Positions 17,400-25,920 of a DNA stretch of 42,560 nucleotides are shown one piece after another. The notes below the pieces were generated by a model. The model saw only the letters and a program-made list of their open reading frames with translations. It was not told the origin of the DNA and did not search any database. Position 1 is the stretch's first letter. The number at the start of each line of letters is the position of its first letter. The translations under genes were made by a program, and so were the position numbers. Source of the DNA: Dehalococcoidales bacterium (GTDB lineage: Bacteria > Chloroflexota > Dehalococcoidia > Dehalococcoidales > UBA5760); assembly GCA_028717305.1 (NCBI GenBank), contig JAQUOC010000001.1, positions 1 to 42,560 of the forward strand, in the 5' to 3' direction.

Positions 17400-19115
17400 A
17401 TGAGCTTGAGCAAAGAGCGTTTGATCTCAGTGGCCAGAGGGCAGCTTCCTGCTGACCTTATCCTGGCTAACGGCAGGGTGGTCAATGTCTTCAATGGTGA
17501 GATTGAGTCGACCAATGTGGCTCTCTGCGGTGGCAGGATCGCCGGGATAGGAGACTACTGTGAAGCAAAAGAGGTCATTGATTTAGGGAATAGGTATATT
17601 GTTCCCGGTCTGATTAACGGGCATACTCACCTGGAAAGCTCGATGCTCAGCGTTGATCAGTATGCCCGTGCCGTGGTACCGCGGGGAACGCTGGCGGTGG
17701 TGACCGATCTTCACGAAATAGCTAATGTCTGCGGTCTTAATGGCATCCGGTATGTTCTGGATCGTGCCCGCCGCCTGCCCCTGGAGCTTTTCTTGATGGC
17801 TCCTTCCTGCGTGCCGGCGACTCATCTGGAGACCTCGGGGGCAAACCTTGGGCCTGATGATATTAGAAAAATGCTCCGCTGGCGTGGCTGTATCGGGTTG
17901 GGAGAGGTAATGAACTTCCCCGGCGTGCTGGCCGGTGATGAGAATGTCCTCAAGAAGATCAACTCGGCGGAGGGGAATGTGGTTGACGGCCATGCTCCAG
18001 GCTTGGGCGGCAGGGACTTAAATGCCTATATTACGGCCGGTATTGGTTCCGATCATGAGTCGGTATCTCTCGATGAGGCCGGAGAGAAACTAGGTCGCGG
18101 CATGTACCTTATGATACGCGAGGGGTCCTCGGAGAAGAACCTGGATGCACTACTTCCTCTGGTCAGTGACAGGACCTATCCCCGGTGTCTCTTCGTTGTC
18201 GATGACCGCAACTGTGTCGACCTGCTTGGCGATGGTGATATTGATGCTGTGGTGCGTAAGGCAGTCGGGCGTGGCCTCGACCCGGTGCGGGCGATTCAGA
18301 TGGCGACCATAAATGCCGCGGTATACTTCCGCCTGAGTGGGCTCGGAGCGGTTGCCCCGGGCTACCTGGCCAATCTAATTGTTAGCCAGGAACTGACCGA
18401 CTTGCGGGCGGACATGGTATTCTACCGGGGTACACTTGTGGCTAGGAAGGGAGAACCGCTGTTTGCTATCCGTAAAGAGAGCGGCACGGGACTAAACCAC
18501 ACGGTAAACATTAAGCCCTATGATTTGGAGTCCCTGCGGCTTGTCTCGTCCGGGGATACCGAGCCGGTCATTGAGATTATTCCCGGCCAGATAATTACCC
18601 GGAAAAGGATGGCGCGGGTTACCGCTAGAGAAGGCGTTATTGTGCCGGATAATAAGCGGGATATTCTGAAGCTGGTGGTGGTGGAGAGGCATCGAGCCAG
18701 CGGTAACATCGGACTGGGGCTGGTCAGTGGGTTTGGCCTGAAGAGAGGGGCGCTGGCTTCCTCGATCGCCCACGATTCTCATAACATTGTCTGTGTCGGC
18801 ACTAGCGATGAAGACATATTTATCGCTCTGAAAGAGGTTGAGCGGCTTAACGGCGGTCTGGTGGTGACCGCCGGTGGTGGGGTGCTGGCTAGTCTGCCTC
18901 TCCCGGTAGCAGGTTTACTTTCTGAAGAGCCGCTGGAGGTAGTGGCGGACGGTCTGGAACATCTGGAGCAGCTGGCTGCTGATTTGGGTAGCAGTCTGCC
19001 GTCCCCTTTTGCCGCCCTTTCCTTTCTGGCGCTGCCGGTTATTCCTGAACTCAGGCTGACCGATCTGGGTATGGTCGATGTTCATCAATTCAGGTTGATT
19101 GAGAGGGGGACTTAG
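17400..19115 (+). CDS. ade: Adenine deaminase
   Basis: 571 residues of the amidohydrolase-fold adenine deaminase family, which turns adenine into hypoxanthine plus ammonia with a metal centre. Seen: VPGLINGHTHLESSML with the metal-binding HxH and the family Glu, VTDLHEIANVCG, GLGEVMNFPGV, VVDGHAPGL, GIGSDHES, VVDDRNCVDLL with the catalytic Asp-region, and the C-terminal domain with FGLKRGALASSIAHDSHNIVCVG. Start 17400 (ATG) touches an AAAGGG; TTG 17406 would be better spaced from it and costs two residues, so the exact start is open. Its product feeds hpt 46 bases upstream. Confidence 0.94.
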   Translation: MSLSKERLISVARGQLPADLILANGRVVNVFNGEIESTNVALCGGRIAGIGDYCEAKEVIDLGNRYIVPGLINGHTHLESSMLSVDQYARAVVPRGTLAVVTDLHEIANVCGLNGIRYVLDRARRLPLELFLMAPSCVPATHLETSGANLGPDDIRKMLRWRGCIGLGEVMNFPGVLAGDENVLKKINSAEGNVVDGHAPGLGGRDLNAYITAGIGSDHESVSLDEAGEKLGRGMYLMIREGSSEKNLDALLPLVSDRTYPRCLFVVDDRNCVDLLGDGDIDAVVRKAVGRGLDPVRAIQMATINAAVYFRLSGLGAVAPGYLANLIVSQELTDLRADMVFYRGTLVARKGEPLFAIRKESGTGLNHTVNIKPYDLESLRLVSSGDTEPVIEIIPGQIITRKRMARVTAREGVIVPDNKRDILKLVVVERHRASGNIGLGLVSGFGLKRGALASSIAHDSHNIVCVGTSDEDIFIALKEVERLNGGLVVTAGGGVLASLPLPVAGLLSEEPLEVVADGLEHLEQLAADLGSSLPSPFAALSFLALPVIPELRLTDLGMVDVHQFRLIERGT

Positions 19116-19116
19116 A

Positions 19117-19830
19117 ATGCATTCGTCACGGACATCTCCTATTTTTGAGAACCGCTTCGATGCCGGCAGTCAACTGGCCGGGAGGCTTGCCGAATATCAG
19201 GGGCAGCCGGTAGTAGTACTGGCTATCCCTAATGGTGGTCTGCCGGTTGGATTACAGGTAGCCCTGGCGCTTGGCGCCGATCTTGACGTGGTTATTTCGC
19301 GCAAGCTCCCCATACCTCTCCGGCCGGAGGGCGGCTTCGGTGCTATTGCCGACGATGGTGCGGTAATTCTTAACGAAGAGGTGTTAAAGGAGGTTAACCT
19401 CACCGAGCAACAGATAAACTATCAGGTCGGTATGGTGAGGACGGATATCCGCCAGCGGAGCCTGCTCTACAGAGGTACCAAGCCGCTTTCTATCATAGGC
19501 GGGAAGACAGTGATTATTGTTGATGACGGGCTGGCTTCGGGCTATACCATGATTGCGGCGGTGGAATCGGTGCGCAGGCGCCGTCCGGCCCGGGTGGTGG
19601 TGGCAGTACCAGCGGCGTCAGAGGCGGCGGTAAAGCGATTAGAAAAGGTTGCTGACCGTGTGGTGACCGTGGCTACCGGTGTAATGTCCAGGTTCTATAT
19701 CGCCGATTACTACCGCTACTGGCACGTACTAAGCGATGACGAAGGTATTAAGTGCCTGAAAGAGTATCGCATGCGCCGCTTTGCCCCCGGTGTTGAGCCC
19801 AAGCCGGCTGGTCTAAAAGAGATCGACTAG
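19117..19830 (+). CDS. Phosphoribosyltransferase-domain protein
   Basis: 237 residues of the type I phosphoribosyltransferase fold. The PRPP loop TVIIVDDGLASGYTMIAAV is clear, and the N-terminal VVLAIPNGGLPVGLQVALALGADLDVVISRKLPIP is that of the predicted phosphoribosyltransferases usually listed as COG1926. The substrate base is not known for this group. ATG 19117 sits one base past the stop of ade and 7 bases after a GAGGGGG, so the frame extension to TTG 19099 is not needed. Third gene of the purine-salvage unit, which suggests a purine-related role, but this is inference. Confidence 0.85.
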   Translation: MHSSRTSPIFENRFDAGSQLAGRLAEYQGQPVVVLAIPNGGLPVGLQVALALGADLDVVISRKLPIPLRPEGGFGAIADDGAVILNEEVLKEVNLTEQQINYQVGMVRTDIRQRSLLYRGTKPLSIIGGKTVIIVDDGLASGYTMIAAVESVRRRRPARVVVAVPAASEAAVKRLEKVADRVVTVATGVMSRFYIADYYRYWHVLSDDEGIKCLKEYRMRRFAPGVEPKPAGLKEID

Positions 19831-19843
19831 CCACTATGGCAGC

Positions 19844-19860
19844 GGCTGGATCAGCCCTTT
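19844..19860 (+). terminator. Weak terminator candidate after the purine-salvage operon
   Basis: GGCTG-GAT-CAGCC hairpin followed by CTTTT, in the 32-base gap between convergent genes. Five base pairs only, so the call is tentative. Confidence 0.4.
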
Positions 19861-19862
19861 TA

Positions 19863-20156
19863 CTACTCGGTGGCCATTACCTGGTAGACGGCAACCTTCG
19901 GGTTTTCCAGGAGGAGTGGTTCAACTCGTTCTTCCAGCTTGAGTCGTGGCTCTGATGTTTCCCATGCCTTCCAGTCCTCCAGGCTTTGCCACATACTCAG
20001 TACCGAGATGATGGAGGCATCGTCAATACTGGACAGGGTTTCGCCGCTGACATAGCCTCGCTGATGGATAGCCGCTGTGCTCAGTTCCTTCAGCAGGTGG
20101 ATGAATTCCCCTCGCTTACCTGCTTTCAGGTGCCGCTCGATAACAACCTTTATCAT
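19863..20156 (-). CDS. ABM-domain (antibiotic biosynthesis monooxygenase-like) protein
   Basis: 97-residue single-domain dimeric alpha-beta barrel. Typical features are IKVVIERHLKAGKRGEFIHLL at the start, the RGYVSGETLSS segment, and a Trp-rich VLSMWQSLEDWKAWETSE. Members range from haem-degrading and quinone-modifying oxygenases to proteins with no known activity, and nothing here narrows this down. AGGAGG lies 9 bases before the ATG. It follows sbcD after 77 bases on the same strand. Confidence 0.85.
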   Translation of the reverse strand: MIKVVIERHLKAGKRGEFIHLLKELSTAAIHQRGYVSGETLSSIDDASIISVLSMWQSLEDWKAWETSEPRLKLEERVEPLLLENPKVAVYQVMATE

Positions 20157-20233
20157 AGCCTTATACCTCCTTCCCGATATTTGTTGACCATCTCCAGTGG
20201 CATTATAGTCCCGCTCCGATATGCTATCAAGCC

Positions 20234-21478
20234 CTATTCTTGTTCCGCTTTCTGCTCTTGGATAATCCTGTTACCGTATTCGAGCAGAACCCGGGTCCGT
20301 TCCGGGGTTACCTTCTTTGATTCCAGATAGGTTTTCAGGGCATCGATGGGAGTTATCTCTTCGGCTGTCTGTGTTCCCAGTCTCAGTCGTGTCTCTCGCT
20401 TGGTGTCCCGGACGATGCTGAAGTGGTGAGCCTCTTTGAGGGCGTTTCTGATTTCGTTGTCTTTGAGCTGTCCCTCAATCTCTGCGGGGAGGCTGATGTT
20501 CACCCGTACGATGGCGTCTCTGACCTCCTCTTGCTGCTCCATAATACCCTTGAGCACGGCTGCGGTAGGGTCAGCATTGTCCGCTTCAAGGTTGAGGTCA
20601 ATGGTGAGGAATCGGCGTGCCTTTACCGGCTGAAAGGCAAAGGAGGTCTTTCTCTCACCGGTCGCTCCGTCCGGTTCGATTTCCACGACGTAGAAGCCCT
20701 TATCGTCGGTCTCCTCGCTGAAGTTGAGCCGCTCCAGGCTGCCGGCGTAGACGACAGGCGGGTTTTCCGAGAGGACCTGGTGCTTGTGAATATGACCCAG
20801 GGCGATATAGTCAAAGGCGGGCTGGGCGATATTACTGAGCAGCAGGGTATGCTCCTGTCCGATGGTCATTGTGGCCTCCGAGCCTACCTTTGCTCCGCAG
20901 ACCCAGACGTGGGCGGCCAGGACTGCCGGTAGCTTCGGGTCCAGCTTGGTGACGTTGGTGGTAACGATGTTGGTCAGCACCTGCTGCAGTCTTTCATTAA
21001 TCCGGGCAAAGTCAAGGTCTTTAGTTTCTTCCTTGCTGAGCAAGGCGCTTCGCCTCAACCAGGGCAGGGAAACTATCTGGATAGTGCCGCTTGGGGTTGG
21101 AATTCGGTAGATATCGGGACGATTGGAGACGTAGACCTTTTCCACGGCCAGGGTATCGAAGATCTCAATAGCGGTAGCCCGGCCGATAGCGTTGGACATA
21201 TCATGGTTACCGGCGAGGAGAAAGATGGGGATGCCGCCGGTGGTTAGGCGGTTGATCCTTCTGGCAAACTCCCGTTGCTGGGTCTGGCCCGGCTCGCGGC
21301 TCTTGTAGGCATCACCACAGAAGAGCACAAGGTCTACCCCGCTCTCTAGGGCATAGTCTACCACCCGGTCAAGAGCGGCCAGAAAGTCCTCCAGCCTGGT
21401 CGAAAGGCCGCTGGCCGGGTTGATGTTCCCGTAGGTTTCCACTCCGAGGTGCAGATCGGCGAAGTGGACGATCTTCAA
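20234..21478 (-). CDS. sbcD: SbcD/Mre11-type DNA exonuclease subunit
   Basis: 414-residue calcineurin-like phosphoesterase of the SbcD/Mre11 class: HFADLHLGVETYG (first metal site), LVLFCGDAYKS (GD motif), LLAGNHDMS, VLAAHVWVCG and ALGHIHKHQV are all present in order. The residues after GD (AYKSREPGQTQQREFARRI) and the C-terminal cap are also Mre11-like. SbcD normally works with the SMC-like ATPase SbcC to open hairpins and process ends. No sbcC follows: the next gene downstream is the ABM protein, and upstream is a decayed region. Whether sbcC is elsewhere cannot be seen. A GAGGAGG stands before the ATG. Confidence 0.9.
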   Translation of the reverse strand: MKIVHFADLHLGVETYGNINPASGLSTRLEDFLAALDRVVDYALESGVDLVLFCGDAYKSREPGQTQQREFARRINRLTTGGIPIFLLAGNHDMSNAIGRATAIEIFDTLAVEKVYVSNRPDIYRIPTPSGTIQIVSLPWLRRSALLSKEETKDLDFARINERLQQVLTNIVTTNVTKLDPKLPAVLAAHVWVCGAKVGSEATMTIGQEHTLLLSNIAQPAFDYIALGHIHKHQVLSENPPVVYAGSLERLNFSEETDDKGFYVVEIEPDGATGERKTSFAFQPVKARRFLTIDLNLEADNADPTAAVLKGIMEQQEEVRDAIVRVNISLPAEIEGQLKDNEIRNALKEAHHFSIVRDTKRETRLRLGTQTAEEITPIDALKTYLESKKVTPERTRVLLEYGNRIIQEQKAEQE

Positions 21479-21948
21479 CCTTGCCTCCTCAGGTTCTTCT
21501 TTCCTTCAAGGGGAAGTATTTCTTCGATAAACAATAAGCTTTGGGGAGATAATACGCCGATTTCTGCTCTGTCAGAGAATATTACCACCCTCACCTGAAG
21601 CTTATCAAGAAGTTCACGCTTTTCTAACCATCCGGGGATTATACGTTATGACGTTTTGGGTGAACGGTTATCATTGTTACACAAAGATGACAATTGTGTA
21701 ATTATCTATTAAGGCCTTTATACAGTTCGTAACACATCCTAACGTCTAGAGAAATTTTGGAATTTTCAACGTGCCGTGTGTTATAGAAAGTCTAATACGT
21801 AGACGCAGAAATACTTGCTTATTGGAAATGTATTGTATCAATCACCGTGATTCTAAGAATCCGCCTAGATCATGTAGCATTCACATTATATGCTTAGAAT
21901 CCGGTTAGTTTCACATTTTAACGCTTGGAACAGCATACATAAGCTAAG
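21479..21948. other. Non-coding stretch with an inverted repeat
   Basis: 470 AT-rich bases upstream of sbcD. I see no gene; it contains one copy of the dispersed 23-bp repeat at 21676 and looks like eroded sequence joined to the pseudogene that follows. Confidence 0.5.
21676..21701. repeat. Dispersed repeat copy 1, with perfect inverted repeat
   Basis: TTACACAA (21677-21684), 9 bases, TTGTGTAA (21694-21701). Bases 21676-21698 recur at 27481-27503 with one mismatch in 23. Confidence 0.6.
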
Positions 21949-22484
21949 TTACTTTGAAGGTTCACAAACGTATTCCTCAATCAGTGTCCAAGAACCACCA
22001 TTGATTAAGCTTTCATTAATCAATTTCACAGAATGCGGGTCTGTTATATCCCAAATCATTCGCAGTTGGGCTGCAATCCTATCAGGATTAGTATACGCTT
22101 CTGATGTTTGAATAAATTTATCACCTATGATCTCGCCGTTTAAAACAGCACTACCACCACGACTATCGGCTGCGAAAGCACGATAACGCTTGGTGAAAAA
22201 ATCTCAGCCAGCTACATAGTGGCATTTCCAAGTTATAACTTTTTTATCACCAATGAATTGATCTTGCTCAAAATTACCAATTACCCATAGATCATTTATA
22301 GCCCATTCAAAAGTGCCCTTGCCTTTGGCTAACATCTCTGGTGATCCAGGTCCTATTCATTTTCTTTCACCTTTCCTGTCCAAGTACAGTTAACATGGAA
22401 ATGTTTTGGTGCCTCTGTTTCTTGTCCAAGGCGGGTGATTTGTGGCTTCCAAAGTTTTTTCCACAGAAGTTGTACCTCCTCTAG
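21949..22484 (-). pseudogene. Disrupted gene, small-protein family resembling DUF1579
   Basis: Reading the reverse strand, two open pieces make one protein. The first (from about 22484, after AGGAGG at 22480-22475) reads LWKKLWKPQITRLGQ and ends in CTWTGKVKENE with a stop. A one-base frame change then leads to GPGSPEMLAKGKGTFEWA, continuing to YVAG, where an in-frame TGA (22206-22204) interrupts. After it the frame is open through DFFTKRYRAFAADSRGGS to EEYVCEPSK and TAA at 21951-21949. The G(Y)D-x-TKRY and WT-G patterns resemble the DUF1579-type lipocalin-like proteins, but this is a weak match by eye. Two independent lesions and no intact start argue that it is dead. Confidence 0.6.
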
Positions 22485-22721
22485 TTAAATTAACCAGCAT
22501 TATAAAATATTGACTAACTCAGATAGTCGCACTTCTCGGAGATGTTTCACCTTGTCCATCGAGTAACGAAAGGAGAAGCAGTACTGGAAGCCACGATAAG
22601 GAATATCCTGTCAAAGTTTGACTATGCTATATACGGACCGCTATGAACAACCGGGAGAGGCCTCTCACGAGAGCTACTCTAGTTCAGTTATTTTTCTCAT
22701 ACTGATAGTGAGGTATGCCCG
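22485..22721. other. Intergenic stretch with a 34-codon open frame
   Basis: Between the pseudogene and the MscS gene. A plus-strand frame at 22542-22646 (ATG just after GGAG; begins MFHLVHRVTKGEAVLEATIR) has protein-like composition but no recognisable family. It may be a remnant or a small peptide. Confidence 0.25.
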
Positions 22722-23591
22722 TTAGTTCTTCCCGATTCCAGTAGGTGTATTTCCGAAATATACTTTAGTATGTGGCCAGGGAATCTCAATCCCTTCCTGA
22801 TCAAACCTGTCTTTGAGCTTCTTACGTAGCTCCCCCATCAAACCCCACTGTTTTATTGGTTTTGTATCAGCCAGGATTTTGATTTCGATACCACTATCCC
22901 CTAAATTATCCACCCTCTCGGCATGAGGAGCTGTTAGTAGATCTTGTCCGAATACCGGATCTTCCTTCATTTCCTTGCCTACTTCGTTGATGACACTGAA
23001 CACCTTGCTTAAGTTTTCATTATAGGAAACGCTTATATTGAGATTTACTCTTGACCAATCCCTGGTCATATTGCTTGCCAACTCGATTTTGCCGTTTGGA
23101 ATTACATGCATTGTGCCATTGAGATCTCGGAGTATAGTGCGTCGTAGACTTATGTTCTCAACAAGACCACCGATACCGGCGACGTTAGCCACTTCCCCAA
23201 TCCTGTACCAATCCTCCATTATAATAAAGAAACCATGCAAATAATCCCGGATTATGTTTTGTGCCGCAAGTCCGATTGCGAGACTAGCCACTCCTACTGT
23301 AGCTAGTATGGGGGTTATGTTGACTCCTACTACACTCAAAATCATAATACCGGCAATAATCCATATTATTACCGTGGCAAACTGAACAATAACCTGAGAT
23401 AATGTTTTGGAACGAGAAGCAAGTTGGTCTGGCGACTCTTCACGGATCTTAGGAATTCGCGTACAAATAATTTTCGGGACAAGTTTCTTAATAGCCAGCA
23501 TGATTATTAGCGCGATTACAGCGATTATCCCCGCTTTTATAGCTCCAGCAACAAATGGGGTGAAGTTTGAGGTGAAATCTAAATTGATCAT
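22722..23591 (-). CDS. Small-conductance mechanosensitive channel, MscS family
   Basis: 289 residues from ATG 23591. Three membrane segments: about 14-36, 66-90 and the pore helix about 92-120 (TPILATVGVASLAIGLAAQNI, then RDYLHGFFII). The MscS beta domain follows (WYRIGEVANVAGIGGLVENISLRRTILRDLNGTMHVIPNG), then the alpha/beta vestibule domain. It releases solutes on osmotic down-shock. The frame is open to 23657, but GGAGG stands 6 bases before ATG 23591 and the extra 22 residues are not family-like. Alone in a sparse region; not obviously in an operon. Confidence 0.93.
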   Translation of the reverse strand: MINLDFTSNFTPFVAGAIKAGIIAVIALIIMLAIKKLVPKIICTRIPKIREESPDQLASRSKTLSQVIVQFATVIIWIIAGIMILSVVGVNITPILATVGVASLAIGLAAQNIIRDYLHGFFIIMEDWYRIGEVANVAGIGGLVENISLRRTILRDLNGTMHVIPNGKIELASNMTRDWSRVNLNISVSYNENLSKVFSVINEVGKEMKEDPVFGQDLLTAPHAERVDNLGDSGIEIKILADTKPIKQWGLMGELRKKLKDRFDQEGIEIPWPHTKVYFGNTPTGIGKN

Positions 23592-23836
23592 CAAAAACCT
23601 CCATGTACGCTTTGCTTTCAGGTTCATGCCGTAGGGATGCTGCTTCAAGAAGAACAACGTTTATGCAATCCTGAAAAGTATGTTCCCCACACTTTCCAGG
23701 GTCGTGTTCAGTTTGTCGGATTTAGTAAGTTACCGGGTATATATAATCATTCCCGGAATATACCATAGTGAGAAGTGAGAACGATTATGATTACGATAAG
23801 CAGGGTAACTCTGTTGGTCCAGCTTGAAATAATCTG

Positions 23837-23992
23837 GTGCAACTGAACGAATCCAACATCAAATCGGCTATTGAAATACTAGCGCAGGTATTCCAGAATT
23901 ATCCGCTGCTCCAGTACACTGTACCTAACGAATCTAAGGTGGTGCTTATTGATTACCATGGTTTATTTCTCGGAATAGATGATTGCTCGTGA
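23837..23992 (+). pseudogene. Truncated GNAT acetyltransferase N-terminus
   Basis: A 51-codon frame from GTG reads QLNESNIKSAIEILAQVFQN and then YPLLQYTVPNESK, which looks like the first helix and loop of GNAT-fold N-acetyltransferases (x-x-A-x-x-VL-x-x-F-x-x-P). It stops at TGA 23990-23992, long before the acetyl-CoA site, and no continuation is found in other frames nearby. Probably a remnant. The match rests on pattern recognition only. Confidence 0.4.
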
Positions 23993-24111
23993 ACAAATAA
24001 TCTGTCCGATACTCCTGACATTGTGCTGAAGCTTCAGTCATAAATTACCATCCGTTGCTGTGAAGCTACCTTACGATTAAACCTTATTAGCTTGAGTCTC
24101 TCCTGAATTAG

Positions 24112-24405
24112 CTAATCATTGCTGTCATTTCCCTTTTCTTTGCTAACAACCAATTCCGGCCCATCAGCAGTATCTTGAACATCGAGAGTAACCCCATCAA
24201 GCACAGGATTTAGCTCTGATGCTACCAGCAATACCCTGGTTCCTTCATGTTCCACCACGTGGTCATTTTCTAGCTCATTTCCCAGCTTAAGCCCGAGTTG
24301 GCCACCTGGCCCCATCGATAGCCTCAGGCTGATCTCTGGATCGTCACTATGAAGCTGTAGGGTGTTTTTCAGCAATTGCTTGGCACTTTCAGTTACAACT
24401 AACAT
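24112..24405 (-). CDS. HesB/IscA-like protein lacking all cysteines (copy A)
   Basis: 97 residues following the A-type Fe-S carrier scaffold: VVTESAKQLLKNTL at the start, GPGGQLGLKLG where IscA has GGCSGFxY, a D-x-V-x-E-x-x-G-x-x-V segment (NDHVVEHEGTRVLLVA), and a buried LDGVTLDVQD like IscA's LDGxxIDY. None of the three cluster-binding cysteines is present, and the protein contains no cysteine at all. So it is not a normal Fe-S carrier; its role is unknown. AAGGAGGT precedes the ATG at 6 bases. A paralogue lies at 26168-26434, and each copy follows a PRC-barrel gene. Confidence 0.72.
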   Translation of the reverse strand: MLVVTESAKQLLKNTLQLHSDDPEISLRLSMGPGGQLGLKLGNELENDHVVEHEGTRVLLVASELNPVLDGVTLDVQDTADGPELVVSKEKGNDSND

Positions 24406-24566
24406 TTATACCTCCTTTTGCTTTTATGAAACGTTGGTTAAATTATTCCTTAGAAGTATGATAGGGTCACGACTGCATATGGGCTATGGCCGGCCCTGTG
24501 GTACTCGACTGCTATAACGATAATATTATAGGCTCGTAATCGCTGGTGAATATCCAGTGATGATTT

Positions 24567-24782
24567 TTACGTCTCTTGATCTACGTCGACATTAACGTTG
24601 ACCTTAGTATCAGTTACCTTGATAATATCTTTCGGTGATAAGAAGAGAGCATCTACAGCGCTGTTTCTATGAATAACAATTTTTCTTGGTTCTCCAGTAT
24701 AGACGTCATTTATGACCTGACTGACTGTGCCTAGAACACGGCCATTGTTGCCTATTACCTCAGCCCCACATTGTATCTCCAT
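24567..24782 (-). CDS. PRC-barrel-like small protein (copy A)
   Basis: 71 residues resembling one PRC-barrel: EIQCGAEVIGNNGRVLGTVS, then VINDVYTGEPRKIVIHR and LFLSPKDIIKVTDTKV. PRC-barrels occur in RimM, in photosynthetic reaction centre H subunits and in many small stress-related proteins; they bind proteins or RNA. The C-terminus is acidic and repetitive (NVNVDVDQ). It lies 161 bases upstream of the HesB-like copy A on the same strand, and a paralogue with the same start (M-x-I-x-CG) lies at 25921. Divergent from the response regulator. Confidence 0.72.
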   Translation of the reverse strand: MEIQCGAEVIGNNGRVLGTVSQVINDVYTGEPRKIVIHRNSAVDALFLSPKDIIKVTDTKVNVNVDVDQET

Positions 24783-25088
24783 TCCTACGTTTACCTTCCT
24801 AAGAAAGATTATATTAGCCTCAGATCTTATAATAGAATTCTAACTTACCCCGACGTGGTAGTCATTCTACACTCGAGTTATTTAGTTGGAGAAAAAGGGT
24901 TATGTTGTGCTAACCATTTTGGCTGTTGTTCGCTTAATACCTGTTGTCAATGGAATATGAAATGCTTATAGCCATGTTATCGCAGCTTGATTTCTCAGGC
25001 GGGCTGGGTTCCGCAAATAGCCATTAGAATGTTGTTACTGTTATAATTACGGTTGGATTGTTTAACTAATATAGGACGAAGGCAGAAG
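24783..25088. other. Divergent intergenic region
   Basis: 306 bases between the minus-strand PRC-barrel gene and the plus-strand response regulator, so it should hold both promoters. A TATAAT at 25042-25047 points to the regulator without a clear -35. On the reverse strand a TATAAT-like block lies close to the PRC-barrel gene. No further feature recognised. Confidence 0.4.
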
Positions 25089-25766
25089 ATGACCGAAACA
25101 GATAAGATTAGTATTCTTTTGATTGATGACAAAGAGGTCTTTCGTGAAGGTTTGGCGAGAATTCTGGATGAGCAGGGTGATATTGAGGTTGTCTATCAGT
25201 GCTCAAGCCTGGGCTCACTCGATAGAATTCAGGTTACAAAACCTCAGTTGGTCTTGCTAAGCAGCACGCTCTCAGATCCTGATTGTAATGAACTGGCTGA
25301 AAAAATTATCGAACTTGTTCCTGATATAAAGATCGCAATACTGGGTGCTTCCGAGTCTGGAGACGGTCTTTATGATGCTATGGAAGCAGGTGCCAGTGGA
25401 TACCTTATGAAGGACATGAAACTAGATGACCTACTTAAGTCCATTAGCTTGGTGGCCAAAGGAGAGGTGGTTGTCTCGGCGCCATTAGCAAAAAAACTCA
25501 TAGACGAGTTCGGTGACCTTAGGAGTAGTAGTAAGTCTGGTTATGAAGAGAATCTTTCCGAGAGAGAGTTAGAGATATTAAAACTACTGGGTAAAGGGAT
25601 CACAAATAGGGAGATAGCCGAAACACTTTTTATTACAGAAAATACGGCGAAGGTGCATGTGAAGAATATTCTGGATAAGTTGCGGCTGCGTAACCGTCAG
25701 CAAGCAGCAGCCTATGCTGTGCAACAGGGCTTGATTTCCGATATAAGAGGCTCGGCAGAGGTCTAA
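25089..25766 (+). CDS. NarL/LuxR-family response regulator with degenerate receiver
   Basis: 225 residues: a receiver domain (about 6-122) and a LuxR-type helix-turn-helix (about 160-222: LSERELEILKLLGKGITNRE, then VHVKNILDKLRLRNRQQA). The acidic pair Asp13-Asp14 and Lys108 are kept, but the phospho-acceptor position reads LVLLSST, giving Ser58 in place of Asp, and the Thr/Ser switch residue is Gly86. Phosphorylation by a kinase is therefore unlikely, and no histidine kinase is nearby. ATG 25089 is preferred over the upstream frame extension because the family begins just after it. Flanked by two PRC-barrel/HesB-like pairs, which it may control. Ended by a strong terminator. Confidence 0.9.
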   Translation: MTETDKISILLIDDKEVFREGLARILDEQGDIEVVYQCSSLGSLDRIQVTKPQLVLLSSTLSDPDCNELAEKIIELVPDIKIAILGASESGDGLYDAMEAGASGYLMKDMKLDDLLKSISLVAKGEVVVSAPLAKKLIDEFGDLRSSSKSGYEENLSERELEILKLLGKGITNREIAETLFITENTAKVHVKNILDKLRLRNRQQAAAYAVQQGLISDIRGSAEV

Positions 25767-25804
25767 CAAGAACGATCAAACTACACAATCTCGCTCAAAT
25801 TACC

Positions 25805-25833
25805 AAAAGGGCTATCGTAAGATAGCCCTTTTT
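25805..25833 (+). terminator. Strong terminator after the response regulator
   Basis: Perfect 12-bp stem AAAAGGGCTATC / GATAGCCCTTTT around a GTAA loop, continuing into a T-run. The mirrored A-run on the left would allow action on the other strand as well. Confidence 0.92.
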
Positions 25834-25920
25834 CTCTTATAGAATACTTCTGATTTAGCATGTTTCTTTAAATTAGGTGATTCTATAATAAATGTGGATT
25901 TATTACAAGGAGGTGCTCAC

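Noticed and set aside
22204..22206. In-frame TGA as selenocysteine or tryptophan recoding
   Set aside because: The same gene also carries an upstream frame change and no intact start, and no selenocysteine-type hairpin or homologous Cys position was evident. Decay is simpler.
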